From Leucaena leucocephala (taxonomy: Eukaryota; Streptophyta; Magnoliopsida; Fabales; Fabaceae), in the NCBI GenBank assembly GCA_037074615.1, contig CM073562.1, positions 18,027,001 to 18,091,000 of the forward strand: 64,000 bases of DNA. The letters are read 5' to 3'. Below are positions 10,863 to 21,762 of the stretch, in pieces. Under the pieces are notes generated by a model. The model searched no databases, was not told where the DNA came from, and was given only the letters and a program-made list of their open reading frames with translations. The first letter of the stretch is position 1; every line of letters begins with the position of its first letter. Position numbers and translations under genes: made by a program.

Positions 10863-12933
10863 TCACAAGTTCTTGAAAGCTGACTCCTGAGGTACTTTTT
10901 GAGGCGTCAATCTAGCCAAAAGCGCCTTATTATGGCAATGCTCTTTGTCAACAAAGTAATAGTTCCCATTAGCCTTAAAAGTCACAAAAGGTCTCTGGGT
11001 GTCGGATGGACGAATATCCGCAAACTTAATCGTCTTGGGCATATAAGTTGCCAGCCATGACATCATCTCCACCTCAAAGCTGTCTGAACCAGGCTGCCAC
11101 CTGAGCTTGTGGATGTAAGGGCTGACAAACCAGTGAAGTGCAGCTGTTGTAGAAGCACTGAAGAATATTACAGATGATGCTACTGCACCCTTCAAGATAA
11201 CATTCATATCAGGGGATGTCATGAAGGTTATGACAGGGCCCAGAGATACCGAGAGGCAGCAAGTTGAGAGAGACAAAAGCTTAACTTTTTTTATGGTGGA
11301 TGAGATAGGACCATAATAAACAACTCCATTTTCCTTGTCATGTTCGCCAGATTGTTCCCTACCACGAGGTCCAATGCTAATCTTGTCGTCTTGCTCTGTT
11401 GTCACGGATTGGGATGCCCATCTCTTTTGGACAGCAGCAAGCTGGGTGGAAAATTTGGAAGCAGGATCGGCGCTGATAACACGTCTGCATGTCCAGGAGC
11501 TAGAACAATGATAGGCTGAAGCATGGAGGCAAACATAAAACACAAAATTAAAAGTTATATTAATTATTCACAATAATTATACATAGACTGTGAGCATTAC
11601 AGAACCAGAACCAGAAAGACTTGTATAATTATATCAATGACTAATTTAACTACACAAAAATAAAAGTTATATTAATTATTCACAATAATTATACACAAAC
11701 TGTGAGCAATACAGAGCCAGAACCAGAAAGACTTGTATAATTATATCAATGACTAATTTAACTACACTAAATTAGATGCATCTCAAGGTACCAGAATTTA
11801 AGACTAGCAAGAACAAAATAGAACGTGGACAAAAGCTTTTCAGAACATATGATACGTGATAGAAGAGGTATAGAATGTGGGCTATAACATACAGGGAACT
11901 ATTAAATCCAGAGCTCCAGTGCAACAAAAAAAGATTGAAGTACGGAAGGTGTAACAGAACCTTCATCATTTTATTTTCTTAGATTAGACATCTTTGAATA
12001 ACTGGGAGTAATAAACTTGAGATGTAAATCTGTGGCATATTACATACATAACACACCTCACAGAACAAATTCAGTAGAAAAGGAGAAATGTAGCATTATT
12101 ATTTCGTGACAGAAAGCATAACCACAGAAAATAGTTGCCAAATACAACCTGGCAGTTCTTTTTATTCTTTTTGTGCAGTGGAATCCATAACTAAAATTAG
12201 TAGGTCTTGGTGGAGTTCTGTCTTTACGTCAATTACCAAGAGTGATTATAAATTTTAGACGAATAAGTAAAAATAGCGGATTCTGAATTTAACTCCTAAT
12301 GCACATCGAACTCCGTCAGAACCAAGGTAAAAGAAGCTGTTGATCTAAAACTCTCGTATTACGATTTTCATTATAGGTTTTACCAGTGGTTGGAACAATC
12401 AAAGTAAATGCTGCTTGTAGCTACCATCATAGTCTTGTACCTAGCTATATAGCTTCTTTCATCAAAAAATTCAAGAGCAAGTTATGGAAGCTAAATTTTA
12501 ATGGTTATCTAGACTAATAAGAAAATCCATAGTGGCAGTGGCGGGTATTCAAAGCACTTCACTTGTGAAAGCTGATTCCCCCCATATGTAACCAGAAGGA
12601 CTAAGTTTAAGCCGCCGTACGTTCGCTTGTAACACTTGTCCTTATCTGTCTTGGAAATGAAGAGTCTATAACGAGAACTCCAAGACGGGAATACAGAGAA
12701 AAGTCCGAATCTTTTCCGGGTAGCAAACAAGGGATTTCAAATGTTGAAGCCTATTCCCGTTCCTCATAACAGTGATAAACATGGGAACGCAAAGTCATAT
12801 TATTTTTTAGGTCATTCAGAGAAAACACAAAAGGAAGGGGTGGGGGTGTGGAGAGAAAACCTGAAGGGAGGAATCTGGAAGTGGAACGCGTCGCCTGCGA
12901 TCGCAGCAACTGGAGGAGAGCCGCTCTTGTCAT
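10863..12933 (-). CDS. TMEM70-like mitochondrial inner-membrane protein (DUF1301)
   Basis: Exon 1 is 12861-12933 and exon 2 is 10863-11515. The joined length, 726 bases, gives 241 residues with phases that fit. Exon 1 encodes an Arg/Ser-rich, acid-free start (MTRAALLQLLRSQATRSTSR) typical of a mitochondrial targeting peptide. Exon 2 holds the family core: VVYYGPISSTIKKVK, two membrane segments (about LLSLSTCCLSVSLGPVITF and VASSVIFFSASTTAALHWF) and the conserved SPYIHKLRWQPG. Known TMEM70 proteins help assemble ATP synthase and complex I; that role in plants is inferred from the family. The 1.35-kb intron contains a tandem duplication at 11551-11767. The long open stretch upstream of 11515 (to 11543) is intron read-through, so I did not use its ATG. 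Confidence 0.88.
11551..11767. repeat. Two-copy tandem duplication, period 112 bases, in an intron
   Basis: The block beginning aaagttatattaattattca at 11551 recurs at 11663 with only a few substitutions (for example atacatagactgtgagcatt versus atacacaaactgtgagcaat). Each unit ends in tcaatgactaatttaactac. It lies wholly in the TMEM70-like intron. Confidence 0.9.
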
Positions 12934-13050
12934 CGGTTCACACTGCGGATGCCGAATGAAACGTGATGGCAAAAAGGGACATTTCAGGGGAAGAGGGATT
13001 ATTCTTTGTTTATATTTATATATATTATGTATCTGCAAAGCCATCAAGAT

Positions 13051-13122
13051 AGGCATTTGGTCTAGTGTCATGATTCTCGCTTAGGGTGCGAGAGGTCCCG
13101 AGGTCAATTCTCGCAATGCCAC
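13051..13122 (+). tRNA. tRNA-Pro (AGG), decayed copy
   Basis: A 72-base stretch has the shape of plant tRNA-Pro: acceptor halves ggcatt / aatgcc, D arm tggtctagtg, anticodon arm ctcgcttagggtgcgag with anticodon AGG, variable and T arm agaggtcccgaggtcaattc. Against the canonical plant sequence the first acceptor pair is A-A, the D loop reads gtcatg, and the T arm/B box is altered (ggtcaattc instead of gttcgattc, with a broken last stem pair). No intron. The B-box changes suggest it is a pseudogene or poorly transcribed. It lies about 120 bases upstream of the TMEM70-like start, on the other strand. Confidence 0.65.
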
Positions 13123-15092
13123 AACTTAGGCTGTTTTTTTCATTCTTTCCTTTTCTCCCAGAGATGTTGTTGTGCATTGAACCAGAATGGTGGAACTCAG
13201 AATCCCTTATTTGTAAAATTAACATTATCTGAAACACAATCCTTCTCCAATCATTAGCAGCTTCTTTCTTTCTTTGCTCGCACTTACAATATATGATGAG
13301 AGTAAATTTTCTGTTTGTTGGTTGCTATAGGATTCCGGGGAAAAAGCAATTACATTTCCTCCTCAATACTGATAACACATTGATGCATGTGCAAAATGGT
13401 GTACTGCTATGTCGTAGAAATTAATCAGGCGTCGGTAGATGCCTTGACCCAGTTAGTATATCTAAAACTAAAGGAACACACACGAAGTTTCGTGGGAAGA
13501 AATCCCAAGTTGACGAATCTCTGCATCCAGATACTTTTGTGCATACCTGCCTAGTTATGAACAAATCACAGTTATGAATATGATCAAGCTACTTTTCCAA
13601 ATCTATCGTCATTCAAATTTTTACATTAATGTATAATCAAGTAACATGACTTATTATGAAATATTAATTTTAATATTGAGGGGAAACATGAAAACCTACT
13701 AAACATTCTATTTTAAAATGAGAAGGGAAAAAGTGAATAACTACATTATATAATAGAAGCAATAAATAGGCCTAAGCACACGTATTAGCAAAAGGTTATG
13801 TGTCAGGAGAATTAAAAGAAATATTTTTCTCCCAATAAATAAATAGGGGTAGAGACAATAATCGTTAAATAATAGTACAAAATAATTATAAAAAGTATTT
13901 TTTATAAAAATATTATATTAAATATTTATTGAAGTTTATAATGGGGCTTATATTCTGGGAACGAAGGTTTAATAAAGTAAATAATAATAATAATAACTAG
14001 GGGGCGGGTTGGTCCATGGAAGTGCAGCGACAATGTGGGAAATCCATTTGTCTTTTGCATACCGACAGTAGAGAGAGAGAGAACAATTAATAAACTTGCC
14101 AAACTCATTATTCTTACATCATCTTCTCTTCTCCTTTCCTCTGTCCTTTTCAACTTCAACCCAAGACTGCCCCCATTCCCAAGTTCTCTCGCATGAGCTC
14201 ATCTTCTATTCGCACACTTGAATGCTACTCAAAATTAAAAGCACATATTTGGTCAAAAAAATAATGTATTTTAATAGAAAAGGCTGAAATATCCATAAAA
14301 TTTAATCTCAAACTCAGCCACGGGAAAAATCAATGGTTTATTTAGAGGGGAAAATTGCTCAAAAGACCTTAGCTGTATGTATGTACGCGTCATGGCTTCA
14401 TGCTGCGATCTTTCTTGTTTTATGAGCTCTCCTGCAATCAAGTTGGACTGCAGAGACCATCCGCCATAGTCAGCGATCAAGAAGAAAGCCAATTAACATA
14501 TTCGCTCTATGCCCTAACGTAAACTTCAAAATTAAGATTACAGTCATCGGCAAACTCAGCAATATATCATACATCACCCCAGCCATGATTATCTAATGCC
14601 TCCATTGAGTACTCATTCTGCAAAATTCCCAACTTAAAGGCCATTTCTAATTTTATAAACAATTAATCTTTTTATAGAATAATTAATTGAATATTTATAG
14701 CCAGAATGAAAGAGTTGACCAACTTCTTATGTTTATGTAAATTTCGTAAGTATTACTTTCTTTAGCTGTTAACAAGTTTGAAAGATTGAGCATCAAGAAG
14801 CAACGTGTGGATCAAATAATCAAAAACGGAAAAACACATGAAAATGAAGAAAGAATGCATCGGCTTTTACAGTCCCATGTGCGCCACCCAACCCAACTGC
14901 TCAATCAACTCGCGCGATAGACGCATATGTAAGGGAAACAAAACACACGCAAGTGACAAGAATATTCAAAGCAAAGCTTTCGCGTATAGATCATCATTGC
15001 AACTCGACCATCAAGGAGATGCATATAAATGCCTTGACTTCATTTGTTACAACTCATTTCGACTAATCACAATCATTACAAGTCTTGCCTCT
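13123..15092. other. Intergenic region upstream of the carboxypeptidase gene
   Basis: No supported gene. Open stretches at 13926-14159, 14271-14492 (minus) and 14838-15182 (plus) show no domain or splice support; the last overlaps the carboxypeptidase core promoter. Otherwise ordinary AT-rich DNA. Confidence 0.45.
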
Positions 15093-15099
15093 TATAAAT
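15093..15099 (+). promoter_or_regulatory. TATA box of the carboxypeptidase-like gene
   Basis: TATAAAT followed about 15 bases on by a long CT-rich tract (15110-15210), a usual plant leader. Start of transcription near 15125 is inferred, giving a leader of about 350 bases. Confidence 0.5.
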
Positions 15100-15476
15100 G
15101 CCCATTGCTCTCCCTCTCACACTCTGTCCCTTTCTTTGCTCTCATTCTCGCTCTCTCTGTCTCCTGTTGGTTTTTAGTTTAACCAAATATCTCTCTCTGT
15201 CTCTCTCTAGTTTGGGTTCCTGCACTTCGTCAGGATCGATTTGTTAGCTCTCACCTAGCTTTTAATCTCTGGCATTCCAATCCAGATCGTTTTTTGTTTT
15301 TGGGATCTGCGCTTCTTCCATAAACTAAGTCGTCATTGTTAGTCTTCACTTCTGTTATCTGCCTTCTTTTCATGGTCTTGGAGTAATCTAGCAGTAAGAA
15401 GGCTAGAAAAGCCAGAAATTTTTTGTTTCTCATTCTGGGTTTTCCTTGCCTTTTGCAGCTTTCAGATTGATAAATT

Positions 15477-18400
15477 ATGGGTTTTCCTTATCAGCTGTAT
15501 TTATGTTTGCATTTATTCATTTTTCTGGGGATTTGTGTGGCTTCTCCTCTTGGAGATCAAAAGAGAGATAGGATTACTGAGTTGCCAGGACAACCAAAGA
15601 ATGTGGGCTTTGCTCAGTACTCGGGCTACGTGACGGTGAATAAGGAGTCAGGGAGGGCATTGTTCTATTGGTTGACTGAAGTACCAACAAGTCGTGGACC
15701 CAAGTCAAGGCCATTGGTGTTATGGCTTAATGGCGGTCCTGGATGCTCCTCTATTGCTTATGGGGCATCTGAAGAGATAGGACCTTTTCGAATTAGGCCT
15801 GATGGGGACTCACTTTACTTGAATCCTTACGCTTGGAACAAATGTCAGTGAAATTCGCAGCTCCAGCAGTTTCCCATTCTCATTATTTTTCCCGTCACAC
15901 ATCTTCGTGTTTATTGGATTTTTGGGTTTTGCAGTGGCAAATATACTGTTCCTTGATTCTCCCGCTGGTGTTGGCTTTTCATATACGAACAAAACGTCAG
16001 ATCTGTTTACAATGGGAGATCGGAGAACAGGTAAATGTGTTGTTGTAGCATTTTTTTTTTTGGAGTAGCACTTGTTACAATTGTGCTCTATCTGCTTGAG
16101 ATATAATTGCTCACGAGTTTGAAATTTTGGGATCTGGGTTTCTTGACTTTGCAGCTGAAGATGCATATACATTTCTTGTTTACTGGTTTGAAAGATTTCC
16201 TCAGTATAGACATAGAGAATTCTACATTGCTGGAGAAAGTTATGCTGGTACTTGTTCAAAAATTTCTGATTCAATTCTTTTGTGTGAAGAAGATGATTGA
16301 TCCAATTTTCAAAAATTTGCTTCAGGTCACTATGTTCCTCAGTTGGCTCAGATTATTTACCAGAAAAACAAGGGTATCAAGAATCCGGTTATTAATTTTA
16401 AGGGATTTATGGTGAGTTTGTGAGATCCATGTGACAACGAGAAATCTTTGTTTAGTGGAGAAAAGAGAATCCTTTATGCTTTTCAATAATCATCTAATGG
16501 TTGCCATCTTTCACTGATATCTATCAGGTTGGAAATGCTGTGACTGATGATTACCATGATTACATTGGGACATTTGAGTACTGGTGGACTCATGGCTTGA
16601 TTTCAGATTCCACATATAGGATGCTGAGAATTGGCTGTACTTCTGGGTCCTCCCAGCATCCAACAGTGAAATGCATGCAGGCCCTCAGAGAGGCAGTTGT
16701 GGAACAGGGCAACATTGATCCATATAGCATTTATACAAGGCCATGCAATAGCACAGCATCACTCAGACATGGCTTGAGGGGTCGCTACGTATGCCCTTTT
16801 ATCAACCTGTTTGATTTATGTATAAGCATGCAAAGTACATGTTTTAGACACCTGGGTAGATGTAGATCATAATGGCGTATATTACATGAAAAAAATGGAA
16901 TCATGAAACTGCATATGATTCCTGTCTTCTTCAAGCATTTATTAAGCAGCCACTTCATCATTTTGTCTTCTTCAAGTTGTCTTTTCTTTATATGCCTGTC
17001 TCTTTCTATCAATATTGTACTTAGTTTAATATATCAGAGATGCTTTGTGGCGGCTTTAGAGAAGGAATTCACTTTGTGGCTACCTCAAATATACTCATCC
17101 CAGTAAAAATTTTATTTTGAAGGAAATAAATCTGCAAGCAAGAGATCTTTCACGGGATGTGATTTCTGAAATGTTCTGCTTTGTCATGTAACTCTGACTT
17201 AGCTGATTCTTCTTATATTTCAGCAGTCGACGCCTGTTGAATGAATTTGTTGAGTGTTTGTTAATGTCTATTTTAGGGTCATTTCAAACAAAAGAGAATT
17301 CATCTACATGATATTGCAAATGACCATTTATCTGTTGTGGGTATACAAGCATTTCTCCCTTGAGGTTAATATTCTTAGGCCAGTTTTGTTACTAGATATA
17401 TTTTGGTCACCCCTTGTCAGGCTATTTGGCTGTTTTTGTATATTTCTTTTAAACCTGTGACTTCCAAACTCAGCCATGGATGTCTCGAGCATACGATCCC
17501 TGCACAGAAAGGTTTGCAGACTTATACTTTAATCGCCCAGAAGTTCAGAAAGCTCTGCATGCCAATACAACTGGGATTAGTTATTCATGGAAGTCGTGCA
17601 GGTACATGCTTTGAAAAGCTATATATGAGCTGTTCTTTTGAGAGATATTCTATTAGAGTGTTAAAAGTTTCATTGAACAGTGACATGGTTGGGAATTATT
17701 GGGATGATTCTCCGCTATCTATGCTTCCTATATATCATGAGCTCATTCACGCTGGCCTCAGGATATGGGTATACAGGTGAGTTTACTTTTCTTCTCCCAG
17801 TTCATACCTCTGAAGCTGAGATATTTCAGTTACATGATTGCCCTGGTGCTTATAATGGGATTTACTGTTGTCTAAACTTAATAGGAAATTATTTTTGGTG
17901 CTGTATAAGTAACTGTTCTAGATCTTTAACTGTCTTCACCCCATCCAAATCTGAAAGGAAGACAAAAATGAATTTCCATGGTTTCCATCCATACCTAAGT
18001 ATTTATGTATCATTGCCATGATTTGAAATTTCTGTTTGGATTTTTCACTTGATGCCACAAAGGTAGTACTAAGTTTCCATCTTACAAAAGCTAAAACTTA
18101 TCATCCAGAGCCTATCAAGTCACTGTATTCCCCAATGACTCATATCCAATCCCTGATTCCTCAATTACAAAGCTCTAGTCCGAAATTATAATTACATGAT
18201 AAAATAAAGCAATACAATTATCTTATATTTTATCCCGAGTAATTTCATATTTCTAAGTTTGCCGGTTCAGCCTTAGGGATGTGTACCTAGAATGCGATAG
18301 TCAAGGTATTTAGTCTTGTGGGCTCACACTATCCGCAGTTTCTGACATTGCTGAGTTTCTGCGTAATTTCAAATGACAAATTGTCGCTTAGCGAAAAAGG

Positions 18401-19074
18401 ATGCTTCAGCTTTGAGGTGGATAAATTACGTTGTTCTGTTTAAGAAGCATGTTGAAAACAGTAATGGGTTCTGGATTACTTTTACCTATAAAGCATATTG
18501 GAAGTTCTCTGAGCTGTAATGTCCTAGAAATCTCTGTTTTATGTGGGATGTCTAGCTTCGTTGAGTCTTACTTCTTGATAGTCGATCTTTCTAAATGAAA
18601 AGTGGGCATTGTTAATTATTTTCTAGGATCTATAAGCTTTGTGCTGCTTCTGATCATGGCTCTGCATTTATAATTATGGCAGTGGAGATACGGATGCTGT
18701 GGTTCCAGTAACTGCAACTCGATATTCCATTGATGCCTTGAAGTTGCCTACCATCATCAACTGGTATCCTTGGAATGACAATGGCAAGGTTGGTGCTAAC
18801 TACTAACACAGCTTGAAATGGAAACTGACGTGGGAATATGTATATATATATGTATATATATATATATATATATATTGAACTACTAAGTTATAATGCATTT
18901 GTGCTAAGTACATTTACGTTTTGTGTGTGGAAGGTTGGAGGTTGGAGCCAAGTTTATAAAGGGCTCACGTTGGTGACAGTTACAGGAGCGGGACATGAGG
19001 TTCCACTTCACAGGCCTCGCCAAGCATTTATTCTTTTCAGGTCATTCTTGGAGAACAAGTACATGCCTGCTTGA
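15477..19074 (+). CDS. SCPL: Serine carboxypeptidase-like protein (peptidase S10), clade II type
   Basis: Nine exons: 15477-15843, 15935-16030, 16155-16247, 16326-16411, 16528-16788, 17474-17601, 17681-17776, 18683-18788, 18934-19074. They join to 1374 bases and 457 residues with consistent phases. Residues 1-22 are a hydrophobic signal peptide, so the protein enters the secretory pathway. Substrate-binding WLNGGPGCSS is near 80-89. The catalytic triad is visible: Ser in GESYAG (about 183), Asp in SGDTDAVV (about 378) and His in GAGHEVP (about 432). Length and motifs match active plant serine carboxypeptidases, which trim C-terminal residues in vacuole or wall; some relatives became acyltransferases, which sequence alone cannot exclude. 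Intron 5 (0.7 kb) and intron 7 (0.9 kb) are the longest. A TA microsatellite lies in intron 8. No defects seen. Confidence 0.95.
18838..18876. repeat. (TA)n microsatellite in the last SCPL intron
   Basis: TA repeats interrupted once by tg. It lies only about 60 bases before the exon 9 acceptor. Confidence 0.85.
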
Positions 19075-21507
19075 ATAACGTACCAAGCATATACAAAACC
19101 ATTCATACTACTCCTAAACCAAATAAGTAACACCCAACATTCATTTACATGGCACCGGCCTCCAAGGCACAGAACAAGGAATGCATTCCTCATGACTTCC
19201 CCTCTTGCCTCTCTGCCTCCAAAATTAAGGACAAGGTCTTTCCTCAATGTTTGAAATATGTAGAATATTTATGTGAATTTTGTTCTTTATTATAAGGTTT
19301 TCATTCATCATTTATATGAAATTTGGGAGCCAATCTCCGCATCCTGCTGCTCTCATCAATGAATACGTGAAAGTTTTCTTATTTTTAAAGCTGGGAATGT
19401 TACGAAAGCAGGAGAACTGTTCTTAGAAGATAGTGGAATGGAATAGTTGTCCCCTGGAGAAAAGTTTGAATTGACCCTGCCAAAATTAGCATTATGTTGA
19501 TTTATTGGTCAATAAGCAGTGTTTGAACTCGTGATTGAAAAAAAAACACATGAGGATAGAAGAATCATTCTAATTCAAGGCTCAATCAAACAGGGATATT
19601 GCCGAATGTATATTTTTTGGAATAACGATTTTGCCATGATTTGAAGATATGTTAATGAATTATGATTTGTGGGGGAATATTGAAGAGTCGTGAATTTGAT
19701 CAATAACTCATAATATTTATATTCATATAATTGTAAAAAAGTCAAGGTCGAGGGGAAAATGAAGATAAGTGATTCCAGAATGATAATTAATCATAAAATA
19801 TGGGGCGGGAAGTGTGAACGCAAAAGGGGAAAGTACTCCAAAAGAAGTTATGATGGAAGGTTCCTAGGGGCTTAAAAGGGGGGACGTCGCAAGGGAACAA
19901 AATTGACATAATGGACCGCTTGGGGTATCTTAGTATTTAGTTGTTTAGGTTTATATTTAAGAGTAATAAACTACTTAATATGTCTAATATTAGTAGGAAG
20001 GAAAATTTTGTCTATCTTTACATTGTGAGTGATACTAACTATTTTCTAAAAATTTTTATACTAAAAAATAAACTGACAGAATGGAAACATAAAATTCAAA
20101 GCAAAAGAATCTCAAAATTGGGGAACTCTTCCTCCTCCAGCAGCCGCTTAGTCACACCCTGCAGTCAAATTGGGACGCTCTTTTGCCCTCATAAAAGTCT
20201 CAACCCTTTCAACATTTACGCAATTGCTTTGTTTTTTTCCCCTTATTCTCTGATAATCCTTTTAGGGGATGTCTCCATAATTATAAGTATGCCTAACATC
20301 ATTTTGGCCTCTTACAAAAGGAGCACCGAATCTAATACATACATTTCTTCAGACATTTATATTCATAAAATGTTGCGTCAATATTTATTCTTAAAATTGC
20401 TGAGAAATTATCCATTGACTATCCATGACACGTTTATTTGGCAAAAGACTAATAAAATATTTGTTTGATTGTTTATAATATTTGGGAGACAGATATGGTG
20501 AGGGAGTGAAGGAGGAAGATTAGGGATAAAGACGTGGCCGGAAATGATGATCCAGGGGAGGTGACTTGTTTCTATTAAAATAGCATTATGGAACGATCTG
20601 CTCTAAACAAAATGGGTGTTGATTTGGTCAATGCACTCTCCCCTACGCACCATCCATCCCCTCTCCTTTCATTTTCATTTTACATTTTTTATCACAGGAT
20701 GCAATTGCAGTGGTTAGCTACAAGCATGAGAGGTTCCGCTAAAATTGGTTTCCAGCAGCAACGGAAATTAACTATACGTGTCTGTTTAGTGGATACTTAT
20801 CGACATGATTGCTGCCTTATCCCTTTCGAGCACCGATTGACAGAATGACAATAATACACATTAGGTCATCCCTTACACAGAGTTTTTTATGTGCTGATTC
20901 AGCGCTGACCCTACCCGTTATGAATTTAACATGGACTTGTTATTTGTTTATCCCTTATATTTCCCATCACATCCTCCGACCGCCGTAATAAAATTAAGGT
21001 AAACAAGCGGGGTCAATCTAATAAAACCACTTCCCTGGTCTGCCGTATGTTTACAAGAAACCATCCATTTTAACGACTTTCGGATCCCCCCCAGAACTCT
21101 TCAAAATTCAGGCGAACCCCCAGCCGACACGCTCCATTGTTTGATTATTTTGACCTCCATCATCTCTTAATTTTTAGTAAATCTCCTGTTTACTCTTAAC
21201 TTTTCTGCTCCCACCATCTTTTTTGGCATCCACCGGGTCTTCGTCCTCCGCAAACTAATATATATACAATCATCTTCCAACAACTTGCCTCAATAACAAC
21301 AAATCTCTGACGTAGCTCCTGTAACCCCTTCACTTTCTCACAGTGATTTGAGTATAATAATCACACACCAAATTGTCTGCTTCCTATTTTGTTGTGTTGT
21401 CGTCCTTGTCATAAAGAAATAAAATAAAAACTGAATCTAGCACAGATAGCCGACGAGAGAGAGAGAGAGTCCCTTACTCCTCTTCTTTTATTCCTTGTGG
21501 TTAATGT
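19075..21507. other. SCPL 3' region and MLO upstream DNA
   Basis: No supported gene. An open stretch at 19941-20468 (175 codons) has AT-biased composition, no domain and no splice support, so I do not call it. Intergenic DNA between tandem plus-strand genes; the last few hundred bases are pyrimidine-rich upstream sequence of the MLO gene, with a GA microsatellite at 21455-21468. Confidence 0.45.
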
Positions 21508-21601
21508 TTGACCGATCGTTGGTTTGAAAAGTCAAAGTCTTATTTCTCCGAACGAGACACACTAACGCGCTCTCTCTTCCCGCATCCTTTCCGTATATAA
21601 A
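21508..21601 (+). promoter_or_regulatory. MLO promoter: two W-box cores and TATA box
   Basis: TTGACC at 21508-21513 is a W-box (WRKY site); a reversed core, GTCAA, is at 21531-21535. TATATAAA at 21594-21601 is the likely TATA box, putting transcription start near 21630, about 130 bases before the ATG. W-boxes fit the pathogen-induced expression known for clade V MLO genes, but function is inferred. Confidence 0.5.
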
Positions 21602-21762
21602 CCTCTTCTTAGTGCAAATAGCCCATCAAAACACAGGAACCTATTCCCGTCGTCCTGCGTTGTCTCGTCACTCCCTGCGTACTCTTCCCGTCTCTCCTCG
21701 ATCTCCATATTTCTCCTTTTGCGCCTCCCAGGGATCGGCAGACCCACCACGGCTCTCAAAAT

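Noticed and set aside
11772..12730. Minus-strand open frames inside the TMEM70-like intron
   Set aside because: They lie in the intron defined by exons whose phases fit exactly; no domains.
19941..20468. A 175-codon plus-strand open frame between SCPL and MLO
   Set aside because: AT-biased composition, no domain, no splice or promoter support; chance open frame.
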